In this document: positions 5,630-6,115 of the stretch, one piece after another
Position numbering within the stretch: position 1 is the first letter of the stretch
How the letters are laid out: each line of letters begins with the position of its first letter
From: Desulfovibrionaceae bacterium
GTDB lineage: Bacteria > Pseudomonadota > Gammaproteobacteria > Burkholderiales > Burkholderiaceae_C
Direction of reading: 5' to 3'
NCBI GenBank assembly: GCA_009778355.1
Contig: WRJY01000182.1
Coordinates: 1-6,115, forward strand
Length of the DNA: 6,115 bases
Position numbers and translations under genes: made by a program
Notes under the pieces: model-generated
The model's database searches: none
The model's input: the letters and a program-made list of their open reading frames with translations, nothing else
Told to the model about the DNA's origin: nothing

Positions 5630-5650
5630 GGGGCAGGCTCCTTTTACAAT
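5621..5650 (+). promoter_or_regulatory. Sigma70-type promoter facing the tRNA-like element
   Basis: TTGCAA (5621-5626) and TACAAT (5645-5650) are separated by 18 bp, which predicts a start near 5657. The -10 box matches the consensus at 5 of 6 positions and the -35 at 4 of 6. It points away from gpG, opposite to the phage genes, directly into the structured segment at 5660-5755. It overlaps the 5' end and ribosome binding site of gpG. Activity is not shown. Confidence 0.45.
5638..5645 (-). promoter_or_regulatory. Ribosome binding site of gpG
   Basis: On the minus strand this reads AAAAGGAG, 8 nt before the ATG at 5629. It decides that start among several in-frame possibilities. It overlaps the -10 box of the opposing promoter by one base. 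Confidence 0.8.
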
Positions 5651-5656
5651 GGTCTT

Positions 5657-5765
5657 GTCGCCGCCGCGGTGTACCCCGATGGGCAAGGGGGTAGCCCGCA
5701 GTCCTTGTGGCTGCTGGATGCTGATGTTGGTTCGAGTCCAACCCCGCGCGGCGGCGCTTTTCTCA
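5657..5765 (+). ncRNA. tRNA-like cloverleaf RNA between two phage genes
   Basis: The segment folds as a cloverleaf on the + strand. The closing stem is GCCGCCGCG (5660-5668) with CGCGGCGGC (5747-5755), 9 bp. Arm 1 is TACCCC (5672-5677) with GGGGTA (5688-5693) and loop GATGGGCAAG. Arm 2 is GCAGTC (5698-5703) with GGCTGC (5709-5714). Arm 3 is GTTGG-TTCGAGT-CCAAC (5726-5742), a perfect tRNA T-arm with all invariant loop bases. TTTT follows at 5758-5761. The T5702-G5710 wobble pairs only in + strand RNA. An alternative acceptor, CGCGGTG (5665-5671) with CCCCGCG (5742-5748), pairs at 6 of 7 positions and would place T and A at the canonical positions 8 and 9. Against a normal tRNA: no CCA, ambiguous acceptor, 11-nt linker, and C rather than T before the would-be anticodon TTG. 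A decayed tRNA or a tRNA mimic is more likely than a working tRNA. It fills the 136-bp gap between gpG and the MuF-like gene. Confidence 0.5.
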
Positions 5766-6115
5766 TCACAACTGGCCGTCCACCAGTTCGTAGCCGTGGC
5801 CGATCTGGCCTCTGATGGATTCAATTTCCTGAATCTGCCGGCCCGTATCCAGCACGTTGAACGTTCCCAATTTTTTGACGTGGTAGTTGACCTGCACAAC
5901 AAGCTTCTTGGCTTGGCTGCCCGTGTCAAACACCAGTAAAAAAGCCGGCTGGTCGTGTGTAGTGTCCAGCAGCGTGGCCTGCGGGCTTTGCAGATGCAGC
6001 GGCAACTGCCGGTACCAGTCCAAGGATAGCTGGTTGTCCTTGCCGCTGCGAAACGTGTGAATCACGTCTTGGTCGCGCACGACAATTTCGGCGGTCACGG
6101 GCTGAATGCCGCGTT
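5766..6115 (-). CDS. MuF/gp30-like phage head protein, C-terminal part with a PBECR-like domain, partial
   Basis: The minus-strand frame is open from the window edge to TGA at 5766-5768, showing 115 residues. The codons before the GTG at 6098 (R-G-I-Q-P) are in frame and coding-like, so this is the end of a longer gene and not a 110-residue protein. The visible part runs EIVVRDQDVIHTF, LSLDWYRQLPLHLQSP, ATLLDTTHDQPAFLLVFD, KKLVVQVNYHVKK, NVLDTGR and GHGYELVDG. From memory, this pattern resembles the PBECR nuclease domains (phage Barnase-EndoU-ColicinE5/D-RelE-like) at the C-terminus of MuF-type head proteins. The pattern is a paired D-T/P...FD strand, then K-VV-VNY-VK. MuF proteins help capsid assembly and can carry toxin domains into the host. 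The head domain itself is outside the window. The position directly upstream of gpG supports a Mu gp30 counterpart. No immunity gene is adjacent. Confidence 0.6.
   Translation of the reverse strand, partial: RGIQPVTAEIVVRDQDVIHTFRSGKDNQLSLDWYRQLPLHLQSPQATLLDTTHDQPAFLLVFDTGSQAKKLVVQVNYHVKKLGTFNVLDTGRQIQEIESIRGQIGHGYELVDGQL

Noticed and set aside
5660..5755. A standard functional tRNA, for example tRNA-Gln with TTG in the second arm
   Set aside because: The base before the would-be anticodon is C and not T, no CCA is encoded, and no acceptor stem fits all constraints at once. I call it tRNA-like only.
5630..5929. Upstream extension of gpG by 100 codons in the open frame
   Set aside because: The extension overlaps the end of the MuF-like gene in another frame and contains a G-W-T-R-T-N stretch that is just the antisense reading of a tRNA T-arm. 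A good ribosome binding site precedes the ATG at 5629.
5454..5939. 161-codon + strand frame across gpG and the tRNA-like segment
   Set aside because: It lies opposite two recognised phage genes and shows no domain; it is an antisense shadow.
1..6115. CRISPR array, rRNA genes, or a complete insertion sequence
   Set aside because: There are no regularly spaced repeats beyond the 12-bp pair, no rRNA-like stretches, and no transposase reading frame in any frame.

Overview
The window is GC-rich and looks like the chromosome of a betaproteobacterium (Burkholderiales or Rhodocyclales type). That assignment is an inference from base composition, codon usage and the style of the transport operon. It holds two blocks of different origin, which face each other across a short, unusual junction.

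Block 1 (1-4505, + strand) is the distal part of a branched-chain amino acid (HAAT/Liv)-type ABC uptake operon. In order it contains the tail of an ATPase (LivF-like), two tandem periplasmic binding proteins of exactly 400 residues each, and the two permeases LivH and LivM. The binding proteins align without gaps and are about 71% identical over the mature part by manual count. Gaps are 14-40 nt, so one transcript is likely. A perfect 8-bp hairpin between the second binding-protein gene and livH covers the likely livH Shine-Dalgarno sequence. It could explain how binding proteins are made in excess over permeases. Nothing in the sequence fixes the substrate. Related operons in these bacteria take up amino acids, amides or aromatic acids.

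Junction (4506-4975): the transport operon ends without a clear intrinsic terminator. The stretch then holds a 54-codon minus-strand ORF with a ribosome binding site, a 9-bp GC hairpin, two 12-bp direct repeats set 23 bp apart, and a pair of inverted 10-mers enclosing 356 bp. A strong minus-strand terminator at 4946-4974 closes the prophage operon.

Block 2 (4946-6115, - strand) is part of a Mu-like prophage. It holds the C-terminal part of a MuF/gp30-type head protein whose tail resembles the PBECR nuclease domains, and then a phage virion morphogenesis protein (Mu gpG / P2 gpS family). Last comes a very short coupled reading frame that appears interrupted by one extra base in a run of five C. 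The gene order (gp30, then G) matches Mu, but the expected next genes (protease/scaffold I, major head protein T) do not follow, so this is either a remnant or one edge of a rearranged prophage.

The most unusual item lies in the 136-bp gap between the two phage genes. On the opposite (+) strand there is a good sigma70-type promoter (TTGCAA, 18 bp, TACAAT). About 10 nt downstream is a 96-nt segment that folds as a cloverleaf with a textbook tRNA T-arm (GTTGG-TTCGAGT-CCAAC) and is followed by TTTT. It does not fit a standard tRNA (no CCA, odd acceptor stem, no U33). It is best described as a tRNA-like small RNA next to a gene for a possible tRNase-type domain.
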